The notes: generated from the sequence alone by a model not told the origin. A stretch of 54,062 nt of DNA from Terribacillus halophilus (GCF_900101385.1 NZ_FMZB01000017.1:1-54062); one strand, 5' to 3'. Numbered from the stretch's first letter, positions 19,410-29,298 are shown. Numbers and translations: made by a program.

Positions 19410-20357
19410 ATGCCTTATAATGATCCATCGTTAAAAGTTTTTTCTTTGAATTCCAATCCGGAGTTAGCTAAGTCAATTGCTGACCATATTGGCGTAGAAC
19501 TAGGTAAAATCACTGTCTCCCACTTTAGCGATGGCGAAATCCAGATCAATATTGAAGAAAGTATCCGCGGCTGTGACGTTTATGTTGTCCAGTCCACTTG
19601 TGCGCCTGTCAACCAGCATATGATGGAACTGCTCATCATGATCGATGCATTGAAACGCGCTTCAGCTAAGACAATCAATATCATCATGCCTTACTACGGT
19701 TATGCACGTCAGGATCGTAAAGCCCGTGCTCGTGAGCCAATCACAAGCAAACTGATTGCCGATATCCTGCAAACCGCCGGAGCAACACGCGTTCTGACAT
19801 TGGACTTGCATGCACCGCAGATTCAAGGCTTCTTCGATATTCCAATCGATCATTTGGTAGGTGTACCAATCCTATCCGATTACTTCGAGAAAAAGAACCT
19901 GGAAGATATCGTGGTTGTATCTCCTGACCACGGCGGCGTAGTCCGTGCACGCCGTATGGCAGATCGCTTGAAAGCACCAATCGCTATCATCGATAAACGC
20001 CGCCCGCGTCCTAACGTGGCCGAAGTGATGAACATCATCGGAGAAATCAAAGGCAAAACAGCGATCATCATCGATGATATCATCGATACAGCTGGAACAT
20101 TGACGCTAGCTGCCAATGCGTTGATCGAAAAAGGCGCAACAGCAGTATATGCAGCATGTTCTCACCCGGTATTATCCGGTCCGGCAATCGAGCGAATCCA
20201 AAATTCACAAATTAAAGAGCTTGTCGTTACAAACTCAATTCCTCTTCCTAAAGAGAAACAAATCGACAACATCACACAGCTTTCTGTAGCAGCATTGTTC
20301 GGTGAAGCAATCGTTCGTATCCACGAACAGCAATCCGTTAGTATCCTGTTTGATTGA
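19410..20357 (+). CDS. prs: ribose-phosphate pyrophosphokinase
   Basis: 315 aa from the ATG at 19410 (SD GGAGGG). Class I PRPP synthetase: [31 protein letters not shown] flexible loop, [12 protein letters not shown], and the PRPP signature [13 protein letters not shown]. Supplies PRPP for nucleotides and is the source of the PurR effector. Operon with glmU. Confidence 0.97.
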   Translation: MPYNDPSLKVFSLNSNPELAKSIADHIGVELGKITVSHFSDGEIQINIEESIRGCDVYVVQSTCAPVNQHMMELLIMIDALKRASAKTINIIMPYYGYARQDRKARAREPITSKLIADILQTAGATRVLTLDLHAPQIQGFFDIPIDHLVGVPILSDYFEKKNLEDIVVVSPDHGGVVRARRMADRLKAPIAIIDKRRPRPNVAEVMNIIGEIKGKTAIIIDDIIDTAGTLTLAANALIEKGATAVYAACSHPVLSGPAIERIQNSQIKELVVTNSIPLPKEKQIDNITQLSVAALFGEAIVRIHEQQSVSILFD

Positions 20358-20363
20358 TTTGAT

Positions 20364-20389
20364 GTTTAGTACTGAAGTCGTAAGGGAAT
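20364..20389 (+). promoter_or_regulatory. candidate sigma-B promoter of ctc
   Basis: GTTTAG (20364-20369), 14-nt spacer, GGGAAT (20384-20389), close to the sigma-B consensus GTTTAA / GGGTAT. ctc is a classic general-stress gene, so the site is expected. Confidence 0.7.
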
Positions 20390-20430
20390 CATTACCTGTA
20401 GATGCGTAAAAACTATGGAGGGTGATTACG

Positions 20431-21066
20431 ATGGCAGTAAAACTTAAAGCAGACAAACGAGATAACAATACGAAATCTTATATTAAAGAACTGCGTGAAG
20501 AAGGTATCGTGCCGGCAGTTGTGTATGGCAATGGGAAAGAGCCTGTCAGCGTCGCGGTAGATAGTGTCGACTTGCTGAAGACTGTACGTGACGAAGGGAA
20601 GAACGCTATTATTTCACTGGATATCAAAGGTAACGCAGTGGATGTCATGCTGCATGATTACCAAACCGATCCTTTGAAAGGCAGCCTTGTGCATGCGGAC
20701 TTTTACGTAGTCAATATGTCAGAAGCGCGTAATGTCGAAGTGCCGATCCAGCTTGAAGGGGAAGCACCGGGATCCAAGGAAGGCGGCGTTCTTCAGCAGC
20801 CATTATACGACTTGGAAATCAGTGCAAAACCGAATGACATACCGGATCAGATTTCCGTCGATGTCTCCAAACTGGAAGTCGGTGACAGCATCAGTGTTGG
20901 TGACCTGCCAACAGACGGTGCTTACGAGATCTTGACCGATGCCGAAACAACAATCGCTACTGTTACTGCTCCAACCGCAGAAATAGAGACAGACGATACA
21001 ACAACTGGTGATGCGGATGATGTGGAAGCAATCGAAGAAGGGTCTAAAAACGATAAAGAAGATTAA
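20431..21066 (+). CDS. ctc: 50S ribosomal protein L25/Ctc
   Basis: 211 aa from the ATG at 20431 (SD GGAGGGTGA). Two-domain L25: N-terminal 5S-binding domain (KLKADKRDNNTKSYIKELREEGIVPAVVYG), C-terminal beta domain, and an acidic tail of about 25 residues. Binds 5S rRNA and is stress-induced. Confidence 0.95.
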   Translation: MAVKLKADKRDNNTKSYIKELREEGIVPAVVYGNGKEPVSVAVDSVDLLKTVRDEGKNAIISLDIKGNAVDVMLHDYQTDPLKGSLVHADFYVVNMSEARNVEVPIQLEGEAPGSKEGGVLQQPLYDLEISAKPNDIPDQISVDVSKLEVGDSISVGDLPTDGAYEILTDAETTIATVTAPTAEIETDDTTTGDADDVEAIEEGSKNDKED

Positions 21067-21081
21067 GTAATTACATTACAC

Positions 21082-21116
21082 AAAGCTGTGCCTGAAAAGG
21101 TGCAGCTTTTTTTGTT
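21082..21116 (+). terminator. ctc terminator
   Basis: AAAGCTGTGCC / GGTGCAGCTTT stem with two wobbles, then a long T-run. Confidence 0.8.
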
Positions 21117-21121
21117 TTGAT

Positions 21122-21147
21122 TGAACTATTCATCGTGCTCAAACGTC
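21122..21147 (+). promoter_or_regulatory. candidate ECF (SigY) autoregulatory promoter
   Basis: TGAAC (21122-21126), 17-nt spacer, CGTC (21144-21147): typical ECF-sigma -35/-10 elements, 29 nt before the sigma gene. Autoregulation is known for B. subtilis sigY. Confidence 0.6.
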
Positions 21148-21175
21148 ATATAGTCAGGAAGGAAGGGGGAGTGAG

Positions 21176-21715
21176 ATGGAAGAATCAACAGAATCCATAT
21201 CTATCGAAAAGGCCAAGCAAGATAAGGCGGCTTTCGGTCAACTTTTCCAGCAATACTATACTTTCTTATATCGTTATCTTTTCAAACTCACGATGAATAA
21301 AGAAATGGCAGAAGACTTACTGCAGGAAACGATGATCCGGGCATATATGAATTTGCCCAAATTTCGTTATCAATCCAAATTTTCGACATGGCTCATGGCC
21401 ATCGCAACACGCTTGTATCTGGATGAACAGCGAAAGCGAAAGAGAGATAGTAAAAGGCAGCAGCAGCTGACAGATAATGAGAAACGAAAAATGAAATGGG
21501 AGCTGGAACAAGGCAACATGGATTGGTCATTACATATGGATCTTTTTGCATCGCTATCCATAGAAACTAGGACACTAATATTGCTTCGTCATTATTATGG
21601 CTATTCATTAGAGGAAATCAGCATTATGACAAAATTAAGAAAAGGTACAGTGAAGTCTCGCATCCATTACGCATTGAAGAAAATAAGGGAGGAGTGGTCA
21701 GATGAAGCAAGATGA
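21176..21715 (+). CDS. sigY: ECF sigma factor, SigY-like
   Basis: 179 aa. Region 2 with AEDLLQETMIRAYMNLPKF (core binding and -10), region 4 with YSLEEISIMTKLRKGTVKSRIHYALKKI (-35 helix-turn-helix); no region 3, as in ECF sigmas. The six-gene order (sigma, short membrane anti-sigma, two PLDc_N peptides, ABC ATPase, permease) is that of the B. subtilis sigY-yxlCDEFG operon. The operon is inserted between ctc and pth here. Assignment rests mainly on context. Confidence 0.8.
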   Translation: MEESTESISIEKAKQDKAAFGQLFQQYYTFLYRYLFKLTMNKEMAEDLLQETMIRAYMNLPKFRYQSKFSTWLMAIATRLYLDEQRKRKRDSKRQQQLTDNEKRKMKWELEQGNMDWSLHMDLFASLSIETRTLILLRHYYGYSLEEISIMTKLRKGTVKSRIHYALKKIREEWSDEAR

Positions 21716-22004
21716 CTGGATAAAGAAAATGGACGAAACATGGACTGACGTGGATAAAAAACTACATGTCGAAGTTCCTGAAACCGATGAAATCATGCAG
21801 CAGATAAGCTCTGGTGAAAAGAAATATCGGGAAAGGATGCGCAGGGAACTACTGAGGTTCATCGTCCTGGCATGTGTACTGATGTCGTTGTACATTCTGG
21901 TGGCCGTACACATCACATGGGCTTTCTATGTTGTGCAGATCATCTCACTTATTGCTGTTTTCATCCTATTACTAGTTGAAAGAAACAAAGGAAGGATCAC
22001 ATGA
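21702..22004 (+). CDS. yxlC: YxlC-like membrane protein, putative anti-SigY
   Basis: 100 aa overlapping the sigma gene by 14 nt (SD GGAGGAG inside it). An N-terminal cytoplasmic segment (about 1-47) that could bind the sigma factor, then two transmembrane helices (about 48-68 and 72-92). In B. subtilis YxlC is the main negative regulator of SigY, acting with YxlD/E. The overlap fits stoichiometric synthesis. Confidence 0.7.
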   Translation: MKQDDWIKKMDETWTDVDKKLHVEVPETDEIMQQISSGEKKYRERMRRELLRFIVLACVLMSLYILVAVHITWAFYVVQIISLIAVFILLLVERNKGRIT

Positions 22005-22201
22005 TGTCAAAAAATGAACCGCTAATATTAATCTTGGTTATTCCTTTATTGCTGGTACAAGGAATCTGGCTGTACATCGATGCAAAAAAAAGAGGTACTT
22101 ATGCATGGGCATGGGGGATTCTCGGACTGATTCAATTCCCGTCGCCGCTGCTTTTATATTATCTCTTTATCATTCGCAGAGATAAAAGGAGGCAAGGATA
22201 G
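22001..22201 (+). CDS. yxlD: YxlD-like PLDc_N membrane peptide
   Basis: 66 aa, two transmembrane segments; WLYIDAKKRGTYAWAWGILGLIQFP is the phospholipase D/nuclease N-terminal-type motif of small Bacillus membrane proteins. The start overlaps yxlC by 4 nt; a second ATG at 22004 follows. Probable helper of the anti-sigma complex. Confidence 0.7.
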   Translation: MMSKNEPLILILVIPLLLVQGIWLYIDAKKRGTYAWAWGILGLIQFPSPLLLYYLFIIRRDKRRQG

Positions 22202-22399
22202 ATGGAGAATATTGTATTATTGCTGCTGCCAATCATCGCGATACAGTTTCTTTTACTCATCATTGCACTTATAAGCTGTATTCGTGCAGAAGAAACACTG
22301 GGACCCAAATGGGCTTGGATGGTAATCATTTTCTGTATCAGTATCATCGGTCCTATCCTTTATTTCGTGATCGGGCAAAGAAAGGATACATATAAATGA
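22202..22399 (+). CDS. yxlE: YxlE-like PLDc_N membrane protein
   Basis: 65 aa with two hydrophobic helices and the PLDc_N motif (LGPKWAWMVIIFCISIIGPI, YFVIGQRKD). Starts directly after the yxlD stop; its end overlaps the ATPase gene by 4 nt. In B. subtilis YxlE contributes to SigY inhibition. Confidence 0.72.
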   Translation: MENIVLLLLPIIAIQFLLLIIALISCIRAEETLGPKWAWMVIIFCISIIGPILYFVIGQRKDTYK

Positions 22400-23283
22400 C
22401 CATACTAAAAGCACAAGGATTGACGAAACGATACGGAAATCATGCTGCAGTAAAAGACTTTGATCTGCACTTGAGGGAGAGGGAGTGCATTGCACTTCTA
22501 GGACCAAATGGAGCTGGCAAGACAACAACATTGCATATGCTGGCTGGACTGATTCCTCCCACTGCTGGAGTGATACTAAGTGATAACAAAATACTCAACA
22601 GGGATACAATTGGATTTTTGCCCCAACATCCTGCCTTCTTCGATTGGATGTACCCTCTGGAATATCTCCTGTTAGCAGGAACATTATCAGGGATGACGAA
22701 ACGAACTATAAAAGAACGAAGCTTGCAAGTATTGGAAATGACAGGCTTACTAGAAGCGCGGAAACAAAAAATAGGAAGTTTTTCCGGAGGAATGAAACAA
22801 CGTCTCGGCTTAGCGCAAGCAATCATGCATGAACCGAAAATACTTTTGCTGGATGAACCTGTATCCGCTCTTGACCCAGCGGGAAGGATTGATGTCATGA
22901 ACATATTGGAAGAATTGAAAAAGGATAAGGCTATCCTTTTTTCTACCCATGTATTGCATGATGCGGAACAGATATGTGATCGAGCATTAATCATGAAATC
23001 AGGTCAAAGTGTTTCCTATGAAAACATCAAGGAATGGAGAGGAAATCAGTCAAGTGAACGCTATCGTTTGGAAACATCTGTTTCTTTGCCGATTGAGGGA
23101 CTGCAGAATCTGTACGAAGAAATCGATATAAGGGAACCAAAATTGATTGTTGGTACTTTACGGGATAAGGTAACACCAAATATGCTGCTGCAGCAATGCA
23201 TTCGGCAAGATATAGGCATCCGGTACTTCGGAGCTGAGGAAAAAACCTTAGAAGAACACTATATAGAGGTGATAGAAGGTTGA
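22396..23283 (+). CDS. yxlF: ABC transporter ATP-binding protein YxlF-like
   Basis: 295 aa. Walker A GPNGAGKTT (about 36-44), signature FSGGMKQRLGLAQ, Walker B ILLLDEPVSALDP and switch His in FSTHVLHDAEQ. CcmA/NatA-type ATPase with a C-terminal extension. The substrate is unknown; in B. subtilis the pair with YxlG influences SigY activity. The ATGA start overlaps yxlE. Confidence 0.85.
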   Translation: MTILKAQGLTKRYGNHAAVKDFDLHLRERECIALLGPNGAGKTTTLHMLAGLIPPTAGVILSDNKILNRDTIGFLPQHPAFFDWMYPLEYLLLAGTLSGMTKRTIKERSLQVLEMTGLLEARKQKIGSFSGGMKQRLGLAQAIMHEPKILLLDEPVSALDPAGRIDVMNILEELKKDKAILFSTHVLHDAEQICDRALIMKSGQSVSYENIKEWRGNQSSERYRLETSVSLPIEGLQNLYEEIDIREPKLIVGTLRDKVTPNMLLQQCIRQDIGIRYFGAEEKTLEEHYIEVIEG

Positions 23284-24056
23284 AGAAGTTCAACGCGCTG
23301 TTTCATAAAGAATGGACAGAAGCTTGGAGAGAAAAGAAGTTGGTTTGGCTGCCTGCTGTGATCTTGTTGGTGACGCTTCTGCAGCCAATCAGTTTATATT
23401 TTATGCCCGCCATTTTGGAGAATTCAAATAACCTTCCGTCAGGAGCAGTGATTGAACTGCCGATCCCAAGTGGGAATGAAGTGCTGGCGGGAACTTTATC
23501 TCAGTTCCATACAATCGGTACAGCCATCATTGTACTGGCTTGCATGAATGTAATTGTGCAGGAGAGAAACAACGGCTCTCTTATGCAACTCTTCTCCAGA
23601 CCTGTACATACTGGCACTTATATCTTCAGCAAGTGGACGATGCTTGTACTGCTTCATCTGGGTGCCTTTACAATCTCTTATGGAGCAGCATGGTACTATA
23701 CAAACATCCTTTTTTCTGATGTCTCGTTCAGCTCCGTTTGGAAAAGCTGTGTCATTTATTGCCTTTGGATTGTACTGATCATAACTGTCACATTGTTTGT
23801 TGGTACGTTTCTCCGCCGCAGTGGGGGAGTAGCTGGCATATCTATCCTGATAGCAGCGAGCATCGCCATATTATCGAATATTGTGCCTGATATAGCTATA
23901 TATTTGCCCTCGGAACTCCTCAACCTGTCAACAGAGCTGCTGAATAAGAATGACGGGAATACACATATAGGAGCGGTGCTCACTACAACCGTCGTCCTTA
24001 TTGTTCTATTACTCTTAACAATGATTAAACAATTCGAGAAAAGTGTTAAGTTTTAA
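23280..24056 (+). CDS. yxlG: ABC transporter permease YxlG-like
   Basis: 258 aa, TTG start overlapping the yxlF stop as TTGA. ABC-2-type permease with six predicted membrane segments and a large external loop after the first (about residues 38-70). Partner of the upstream ATPase. Last gene of the operon. No classical terminator directly after it; the imperfect stem with mismatches at 24153-24180 may serve. Confidence 0.8.
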   Translation: MKKFNALFHKEWTEAWREKKLVWLPAVILLVTLLQPISLYFMPAILENSNNLPSGAVIELPIPSGNEVLAGTLSQFHTIGTAIIVLACMNVIVQERNNGSLMQLFSRPVHTGTYIFSKWTMLVLLHLGAFTISYGAAWYYTNILFSDVSFSSVWKSCVIYCLWIVLIITVTLFVGTFLRRSGGVAGISILIAASIAILSNIVPDIAIYLPSELLNLSTELLNKNDGNTHIGAVLTTTVVLIVLLLLTMIKQFEKSVKF

Positions 24057-24152
24057 TGGAGTAGGATTATTACCAATACGCAAAGGATACCATAAGGTAA
24101 AGGCAAAGCATGTCGAGGATGGGAAAGGAAGCATCCTTGATGTGCTTTTTGT

Positions 24153-24180
24153 GCAGGCGGGAAGGAATTTTCCGGCCTGT
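24153..24180. repeat. GC-rich hairpin downstream of yxlG
   Basis: CAGGC.GGAA / TTTTCC.GGCCTG inverted repeat with a few-base loop. It lacks a T-run, so it could be a weak terminator or an mRNA 3' stabiliser for the sigY operon. Confidence 0.4.
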
Positions 24181-24212
24181 CGGAGAAGGATAAGGAGTTG
24201 GATGATAAGTTT

Positions 24213-24649
24213 GGGGTAAGGCGCCCACTTCGGGCTCCCTCCCTTATCCTTTCGTTTCTAAGCGGTTTCTTCCTTTTCGGTGTTGTCTAGCTCCAGAAAC
24301 CAGAAACTGCAGTATAAGTGATGAATCCCTATGTGGGGTAAGACGCCCACTTCGGGCTCCCTCCCTTATCCTTTCGTTTCTAAGCGGTTTTTTCCGCTTT
24401 TCGGTGTTGTCTAGCACCAGAAACCAGAAACTGCAGTATAAGTGATGAATCCCTATGTGGGGTAAGACGCCCACTTCGGGCTCCCTCCCTTATCCTTTCG
24501 TTTCTAAGCGGTTTTTTCCGCTTTTCGGTGTTGTCTAGCACCAGAAACCAGAAACTGCAGTATAAGTGATGAATCCCTGCGTGGGGTAAGACGCCCACTT
24601 CGGGCTCCCTCCTTATCCTTTCGTTTCTAAGCGGTTTCTTCCGCTTTTC
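24213..24649. repeat. tandem array of 122-124 bp repeats, 3.5 copies
   Basis: Units start at 24213 (122 bp), 24335 (124 bp), 24459 (124 bp) and 24583 (67 bp, partial), each at GGGGTAAG.CGCCCACTTCGGGC. Units 2 and 3 are nearly identical; unit 1 lacks 2 bp and differs at a few sites. Each unit holds inverted repeats: GCCC/GGGC, AAGCGG/CCGCTT and GGTG/CACC, plus GTTTCT/AGAAAC flanking them, and a CCAGAAA doublet. The core TTCGGTGTTGTCTAGCTCCAG resembles dispersed extragenic repeats I recall from other Bacillaceae genomes. ORFs in it are low-complexity read-throughs, not genes. Confidence 0.9.
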
Positions 24650-24668
24650 ATGTGTGTTTTCGGATTCC

Positions 24669-24698
24669 TTGATTTTTGGGCTTGTGTTGGGGTATGAT
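24669..24698 (+). promoter_or_regulatory. candidate pth promoter
   Basis: TTGATT (24669-24674), 18-nt spacer, TATGAT (24693-24698), right after the repeat array. It would uncouple pth from the inserted sigY operon. Confidence 0.5.
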
Positions 24699-24731
24699 TT
24701 TTTTGGAATGGACTATGAGTAAAGGGCGTTT

Positions 24732-25298
24732 ATGATTATGAAAATGATTGTCGGACTTGGGAACCCAGGTCAGAAATATGATCAGACACGGCATAATATT
24801 GGGTTCATCGCAATTGATGAACTGGTACATCGGCACAATTTGCCGTTATCTAATAAAAAATTCAATAGTGTGTATGCGACTGGCTTGATAAATGGCGAGA
24901 AGGTCATCTTGGTTAAGCCTACAACATTTATGAATCTTTCGGGAGAGGCAGTACGTCCACTGATGGATTATTATAATGTGGAGCTTGAGGATTTGGTTGT
25001 CATTTATGATGACTTAGATTTGCCCGCTGGTAAGGTCCGTTTGCGGGAAAAAGGCGGTCACGGCGGTCATAACGGCATAAGGTCATTGATTGACCATCTT
25101 GGTACAAAAGAGTTCAAGCGTATGCGGCTTGGAATTGGCCGCCCGGTCAATCAGCAGCCAATAGTGGACTATGTGCTCCAGCGTTTCCACCAGGAAGAAG
25201 TACCGGACATCGTCGATAGCGTAAAGAAGGCTGCAGATGCTGCGGAGGCATGGCTGAAAGAGCCGTTCCTGAATGTCATGAACGATTTTAACCGATGA
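24732..25298 (+). CDS. pth: peptidyl-tRNA hydrolase
   Basis: 188 aa (SpoVC). [18 protein letters not shown] carries the catalytic His; [13 protein letters not shown] and [26 protein letters not shown] are family signatures. Recycles peptidyl-tRNAs. ATG codons at 24732, 24738 and 24744 are all in frame; 24732 has the AAAGGG at best spacing. In B. subtilis it follows ctc directly. Confidence 0.96.
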   Translation: MIMKMIVGLGNPGQKYDQTRHNIGFIAIDELVHRHNLPLSNKKFNSVYATGLINGEKVILVKPTTFMNLSGEAVRPLMDYYNVELEDLVVIYDDLDLPAGKVRLREKGGHGGHNGIRSLIDHLGTKEFKRMRLGIGRPVNQQPIVDYVLQRFHQEEVPDIVDSVKKAADAAEAWLKEPFLNVMNDFNR

Positions 25299-25318
25299 AC
25301 ATCAGTGCCAGTGATTGT

Positions 25319-25347
25319 GTATGAATCTGAGCGCTTTCGGGCAGACT
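25319..25347 (+). promoter_or_regulatory. candidate sigma-F promoter of fin
   Basis: GTATG (25319-25323), 15-nt spacer, GGGCAGACT (25339-25347), close to GYWTA / GGnnAnnnT. fin is sigma-F dependent in B. subtilis. Confidence 0.6.
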
Positions 25348-25384
25348 TTGACAGAGTCAAATCTGAGTCCCGGAGGCGTGAATC

Positions 25385-25612
25385 ATGGCTATTGTATATC
25401 GTTGTCGGCATTGCAAAGCAAAGTTGGCAGAACTTGATGAATATAAGGTTGATATCAAAGCGCTCGGGTGGGATCGGTTATCCGCAGCGGACTATCAGGA
25501 AATGGTGCAGATCGATTCGGGTCATATTATCTGCCAGGTGGCATGTGAGGAATGTGAAAATGCACTGCAGCAGTATCCGCATTATCACGAGCTGGATCAT
25601 TTCATGCAATAA
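25385..25612 (+). CDS. fin: anti-sigma-F factor Fin (YabK)
   Basis: 75 aa with two zinc-type cysteine pairs, CRHC (C7/C10) near the start and CEEC (C54/C57), and the family text YRCRHCKAKLAELDEYK. Made under sigma-F in the forespore, it binds sigma-F and helps the switch to sigma-G. SD GGAGG about 7 nt upstream. Has its own promoter and terminator between pth and mfd. Confidence 0.92.
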   Translation: MAIVYRCRHCKAKLAELDEYKVDIKALGWDRLSAADYQEMVQIDSGHIICQVACEECENALQQYPHYHELDHFMQ

Positions 25613-25642
25613 CGTATAGCTAAATAATATTGTCATAAAAAA

Positions 25643-25671
25643 GCTTTGGTGCATCAACCAAGGCATTTTTT
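25643..25671 (+). terminator. fin terminator
   Basis: GCTTTGGT/ACCAAGGC stem (one wobble), 6-nt loop, T-run. Confidence 0.85.
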
Positions 25672-25703
25672 GCTTATGACATGTACTAGCAGAAGGAGGC
25701 ATT

Positions 25704-28700
25704 ATGCAAGAGATCAAGCAATTCATCTCAACCCAAGATGATATACAATCTGTCATCAATGGGATAAAGTCCGGGATGAACGAACAGCTATTGACAGGAT
25801 TGTCTGGTTCCGCAAGAGGAGTCCTGGCGACAGTATTGCAAGATGCAATACGTCGAAAGGTGATCCTGGTAACGCACCAGCTGACACAGGCACAAACACT
25901 TTATGAAGACGTCTTGGAACTGAGTACGCATTCGAATGTGTACCTGTATCCTGTGAATGAATTACTGGCATCCGAGATTGCCATCTCCAGTCCAGAGCTT
26001 CGCAGCCAGCGCTTGGATGCATTGCGGAACTGGATGCAAAGTGAGAATGGCATATTGATTGCTCCGGCTGCAGCATTAAAACGAATACTGCCACAACCAG
26101 CTAAATGGGAAAGCTATCAGCTGGCTTTTCGTGTTGGGGAAGAAATAGAATTGGATCAATATTTACGTGCGTTGGTCGATATGGGATATGAACGTACTGA
26201 CATGGTTGCATCACCGGGAGAATACAGTTTGCGCGGGGGGATATTGGATATCTATCCGTTGACGGAATCCAATCCGATAAGGATCGAATTATTCGATACA
26301 GAGGTAGATTCGATCCGTTATTTTGATTCTGATACGCAGCGGTCTTTGGAAAAAAGGGATACTGTAGAAGTGGGTCCCGCCACAGAGTTACTTGTTGACA
26401 GGGAAGACATTGCCAGGGCAGCCGATCGGCTGGAGAAGGCTTTAGGGGAAACGATTAGCAAGCTGCAGGCGGATGAACATAAACAGCAAGTACTTGAAGC
26501 CGTCAGCCAAGACTTGGAACGATTGCGCCAGCAGGAGCGTTTTCAAGGGATGGCCAAGTATGCGGGTTATTTCTATGAAGAGCCAGCTAGTCTATTAGAT
26601 TATCTCGGACAGGGCGGTTATATCATCTTGGATGAAATGAGCCGAATCCAAGAAACGGCCAACCGCCTCGACGAAGAAGAAGCAGAATGGCACCAAAGCT
26701 TGCTGGAGGCACATCAGACTGTCAGACAGCTGAAATTGTCATTTGACTGGCATGAAGTGCTGCAGAGGATGAAGCATCCGCGACTTTATTTAAGTGTCTT
26801 CTTGCGACATATACCGAATACACAACCACAAAATATCGTAAACGTGACATGCAGGGCGATGCAGCAATTCCATGGCCAAATGCATTTGCTGAAGAGTGAG
26901 CTGGAGCGATGGGAAAAAAGCAATTATTCTACTATTTTAATAGCCCCTAACCAGCAGCGCGCCGAGAAGATCCAGGCTGTTCTGGCTGATTATGAAATGG
27001 AAGCGGTCATTGCTGAGCACATTTCCCTTCCAGTAAGCACCCCGACGATCATGATCGGAAATATCAGCAGTGGTTTTGAATTGCCATTCCATAAGCTGGC
27101 CGTACTGACAGAGAGCGAACTGTTCAAAAAACGTACTGCAAGACCGAAGCGTAAGCAGAAAATATCAAATGCAGAGCGGATCAAGAGTTATCAAGAGCTT
27201 TCTGTAGGGGATTATGTTGTTCACGCAAACCATGGAATCGGGCGCTATGTCGGTATCGAGACATTGCAGGTTCAGGATGTGCATAAGGATTTCATGCTGA
27301 TCCATTATTCCGGGGACGATAAATTATTTGTACCGATCGATCAGATTGATCTTGTCCAAAAATATGTAGGCTCGGAAGGAAAAGAGCCGAAGCTGTACAA
27401 GCTTGGCGGGACAGAGTGGAAGAAGGTAAAAAGCCGGGTTCAATCCTCTGTGGAGGATATTGCGGATGAATTGATCAAGCTGTATGCCGAACGGGAAGCT
27501 TCCAAAGGATATGCCTTCTCCGAAGATGGGGAGATGCAGCGGGAATTCGAAGCGGCCTTTCCTTATCAGGAAACGGAGGATCAGCTTCGTACGATTGATG
27601 AAATCAAGAAGGATATGGAACGGGAACGACCAATGGACAGACTGCTTTGCGGAGATGTTGGTTATGGGAAAACCGAAGTGGCAATCCGAGCAGCCTTCAA
27701 GGCAATTGCGGATGGCAAGCAGGTAGCAATTTTAGTGCCAACTACTATTTTGGCGCAGCAGCATTATGAAACGATTCTGGAGCGATTCCAGGATTATGCG
27801 GTCAATGTAGGACTGATGAGCCGTTTCCGGACGCGTAAGCAGCAAAATGAAGTGATCTCCGGTCTGAAGAGCGGTGTCATCGATGTAGTCGTTGGTACGC
27901 ACCGCCTCTTGTCCAAGGATATCGTTTATAAGGACCTTGGTTTATTGGTCGTGGATGAGGAGCAGCGGTTTGGTGTAAAACACAAAGAAAGACTGAAGCA
28001 GCTGAAGACGAATGTGGATGTGCTGACGTTGACTGCGACACCTATCCCTCGTACATTGCATATGTCCATGCTCGGTGTTCGCGATCTTTCCGTCATCGAG
28101 ACGCCGCCTGAAAACAGATTCCCGATTCAAACGTATGTCATGGAGTACAATCCAGTCTTCATCCGGGAGGCAATCGAAAGGGAAATGGCCCGGGATGGAC
28201 AGGTATTCTTCCTGTATAACAAGGTAGAGAACATCGAACGGAAAGCACAGGAAATTGCAGCGCTGGTCGATGATGCAAGGGTGGCCTTCGCACATGGCCA
28301 AATGAATGAATCAGAGCTGGAAAGTGTCATGCTGGCCTTTTTGGAAGGAGAGTATGATGTCCTTGTCAGTACGACAATCATCGAGACAGGCGTCGACATT
28401 CCGAATGTGAACACATTGATTGTCGACAATGCAGATAGAATGGGGCTCAGCCAGCTCTATCAGCTGCGTGGTCGTGTAGGGCGTTCCAATCGAGTAGCTT
28501 ATGCGTATTTCACTTATCAGCAGGACAAGGTTCTGACAGAGGTGGCAGAAAAACGTCTGCAGGCCATTAAAGAGTTCACGGAACTGGGATCTGGATTCAA
28601 AATCGCCATGCGTGATTTATCGATCCGGGGTGCCGGTAATTTGCTTGGGTCCCAGCAGCATGGCTTCATCGATTCGGTCGGTTTTGATATGTATTCCCAA

Positions 28701-29234
28701 ATGCTCACCGAAGCAGTGGAAGCACGTAAGGCAGGTAAACCTGCAGAGGAAATCAAACCATTCGAAGTGGAACTTGATTTGGATATCAATGCCTATATTC
28801 CAGAGTCGTATATCAAGGACGAAAAACAGAAAATCGATATGTATAAACGATTCCAGAGCTGTACATCACAAGAGGAAATCCATGATTTACGGGAGGAGCT
28901 GATCGACCGATTCGGTGATTATCCGGAGGAAGTAGGCAACCTCTTCCATGTGACATCGTTGAAGATGTATGCAAAACGGGAGAAAATCGAATCCATCAGC
29001 GAGAAGAAGAAAAAACAGCGCATGGAAATTTTGATCGATCCCGATATGAGTCAGCATGTTGACGGCAGTAAATTGTTTGAATTCGCTAATCAATACGGGC
29101 GCATGGTACAGCTTGGTACCGAGGATAAGAAATTGAAGATCGTCTTCAATTGGGACCGAAAATCGTATGAGCGCCGTTATGAAATAGCGGAAGAGTTCAT
29201 TCAAGCAATGCGCGAACTGAAACGAGCCGGCTGA
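25704..29234 (+). CDS. mfd: transcription-repair coupling factor Mfd
   Basis: 1176 aa, the usual length. N-terminal UvrB-homology region, RNAP-interaction (CarD-like) domain near 490-560 ([19 protein letters not shown]), then the RecG-like translocase with Walker [12 protein letters not shown] (about 650), DEEQ box, [10 protein letters not shown], and DNA-binding motif [10 protein letters not shown]-terminal TRCF domain. Removes stalled RNA polymerase and recruits UvrA. SD GAAGGAGG. Confidence 0.97.
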   Translation: MQEIKQFISTQDDIQSVINGIKSGMNEQLLTGLSGSARGVLATVLQDAIRRKVILVTHQLTQAQTLYEDVLELSTHSNVYLYPVNELLASEIAISSPELRSQRLDALRNWMQSENGILIAPAAALKRILPQPAKWESYQLAFRVGEEIELDQYLRALVDMGYERTDMVASPGEYSLRGGILDIYPLTESNPIRIELFDTEVDSIRYFDSDTQRSLEKRDTVEVGPATELLVDREDIARAADRLEKALGETISKLQADEHKQQVLEAVSQDLERLRQQERFQGMAKYAGYFYEEPASLLDYLGQGGYIILDEMSRIQETANRLDEEEAEWHQSLLEAHQTVRQLKLSFDWHEVLQRMKHPRLYLSVFLRHIPNTQPQNIVNVTCRAMQQFHGQMHLLKSELERWEKSNYSTILIAPNQQRAEKIQAVLADYEMEAVIAEHISLPVSTPTIMIGNISSGFELPFHKLAVLTESELFKKRTARPKRKQKISNAERIKSYQELSVGDYVVHANHGIGRYVGIETLQVQDVHKDFMLIHYSGDDKLFVPIDQIDLVQKYVGSEGKEPKLYKLGGTEWKKVKSRVQSSVEDIADELIKLYAEREASKGYAFSEDGEMQREFEAAFPYQETEDQLRTIDEIKKDMERERPMDRLLCGDVGYGKTEVAIRAAFKAIADGKQVAILVPTTILAQQHYETILERFQDYAVNVGLMSRFRTRKQQNEVISGLKSGVIDVVVGTHRLLSKDIVYKDLGLLVVDEEQRFGVKHKERLKQLKTNVDVLTLTATPIPRTLHMSMLGVRDLSVIETPPENRFPIQTYVMEYNPVFIREAIEREMARDGQVFFLYNKVENIERKAQEIAALVDDARVAFAHGQMNESELESVMLAFLEGEYDVLVSTTIIETGVDIPNVNTLIVDNADRMGLSQLYQLRGRVGRSNRVAYAYFTYQQDKVLTEVAEKRLQAIKEFTELGSGFKIAMRDLSIRGAGNLLGSQQHGFIDSVGFDMYSQMLTEAVEARKAGKPAEEIKPFEVELDLDINAYIPESYIKDEKQKIDMYKRFQSCTSQEEIHDLREELIDRFGDYPEEVGNLFHVTSLKMYAKREKIESISEKKKKQRMEILIDPDMSQHVDGSKLFEFANQYGRMVQLGTEDKKLKIVFNWDRKSYERRYEIAEEFIQAMRELKRAG

Positions 29235-29268
29235 TTCTTCCGATTTACTCTAAAAAATTAGCAGGAAA

Positions 29269-29298
29269 TGTATAGTAATGCCGATTCGTATCATACTA
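29269..29298 (+). promoter_or_regulatory. spoVT sigma-G promoter
   Basis: TGTATA (29269-29274), 17-nt spacer, CATACTA (29292-29298): matches the sigma-G consensus TGnATA / CATnnTA exactly. Confidence 0.8.

Noticed and set aside
24244-24598. Two overlapping minus-strand ORFs with near-identical sequence
   Set aside because: They are simple translations of the 124-bp tandem repeats. They have no SD and break wherever the repeat period changes frame.
24213-24649. CRISPR array
   Set aside because: The repeat is 122-124 bp with no spacers of variable sequence and no cas genes nearby.
25305-25619. 104-codon plus-strand ORF around fin
   Set aside because: Out of frame with fin, which has the zinc cysteines, SD and family sequence.
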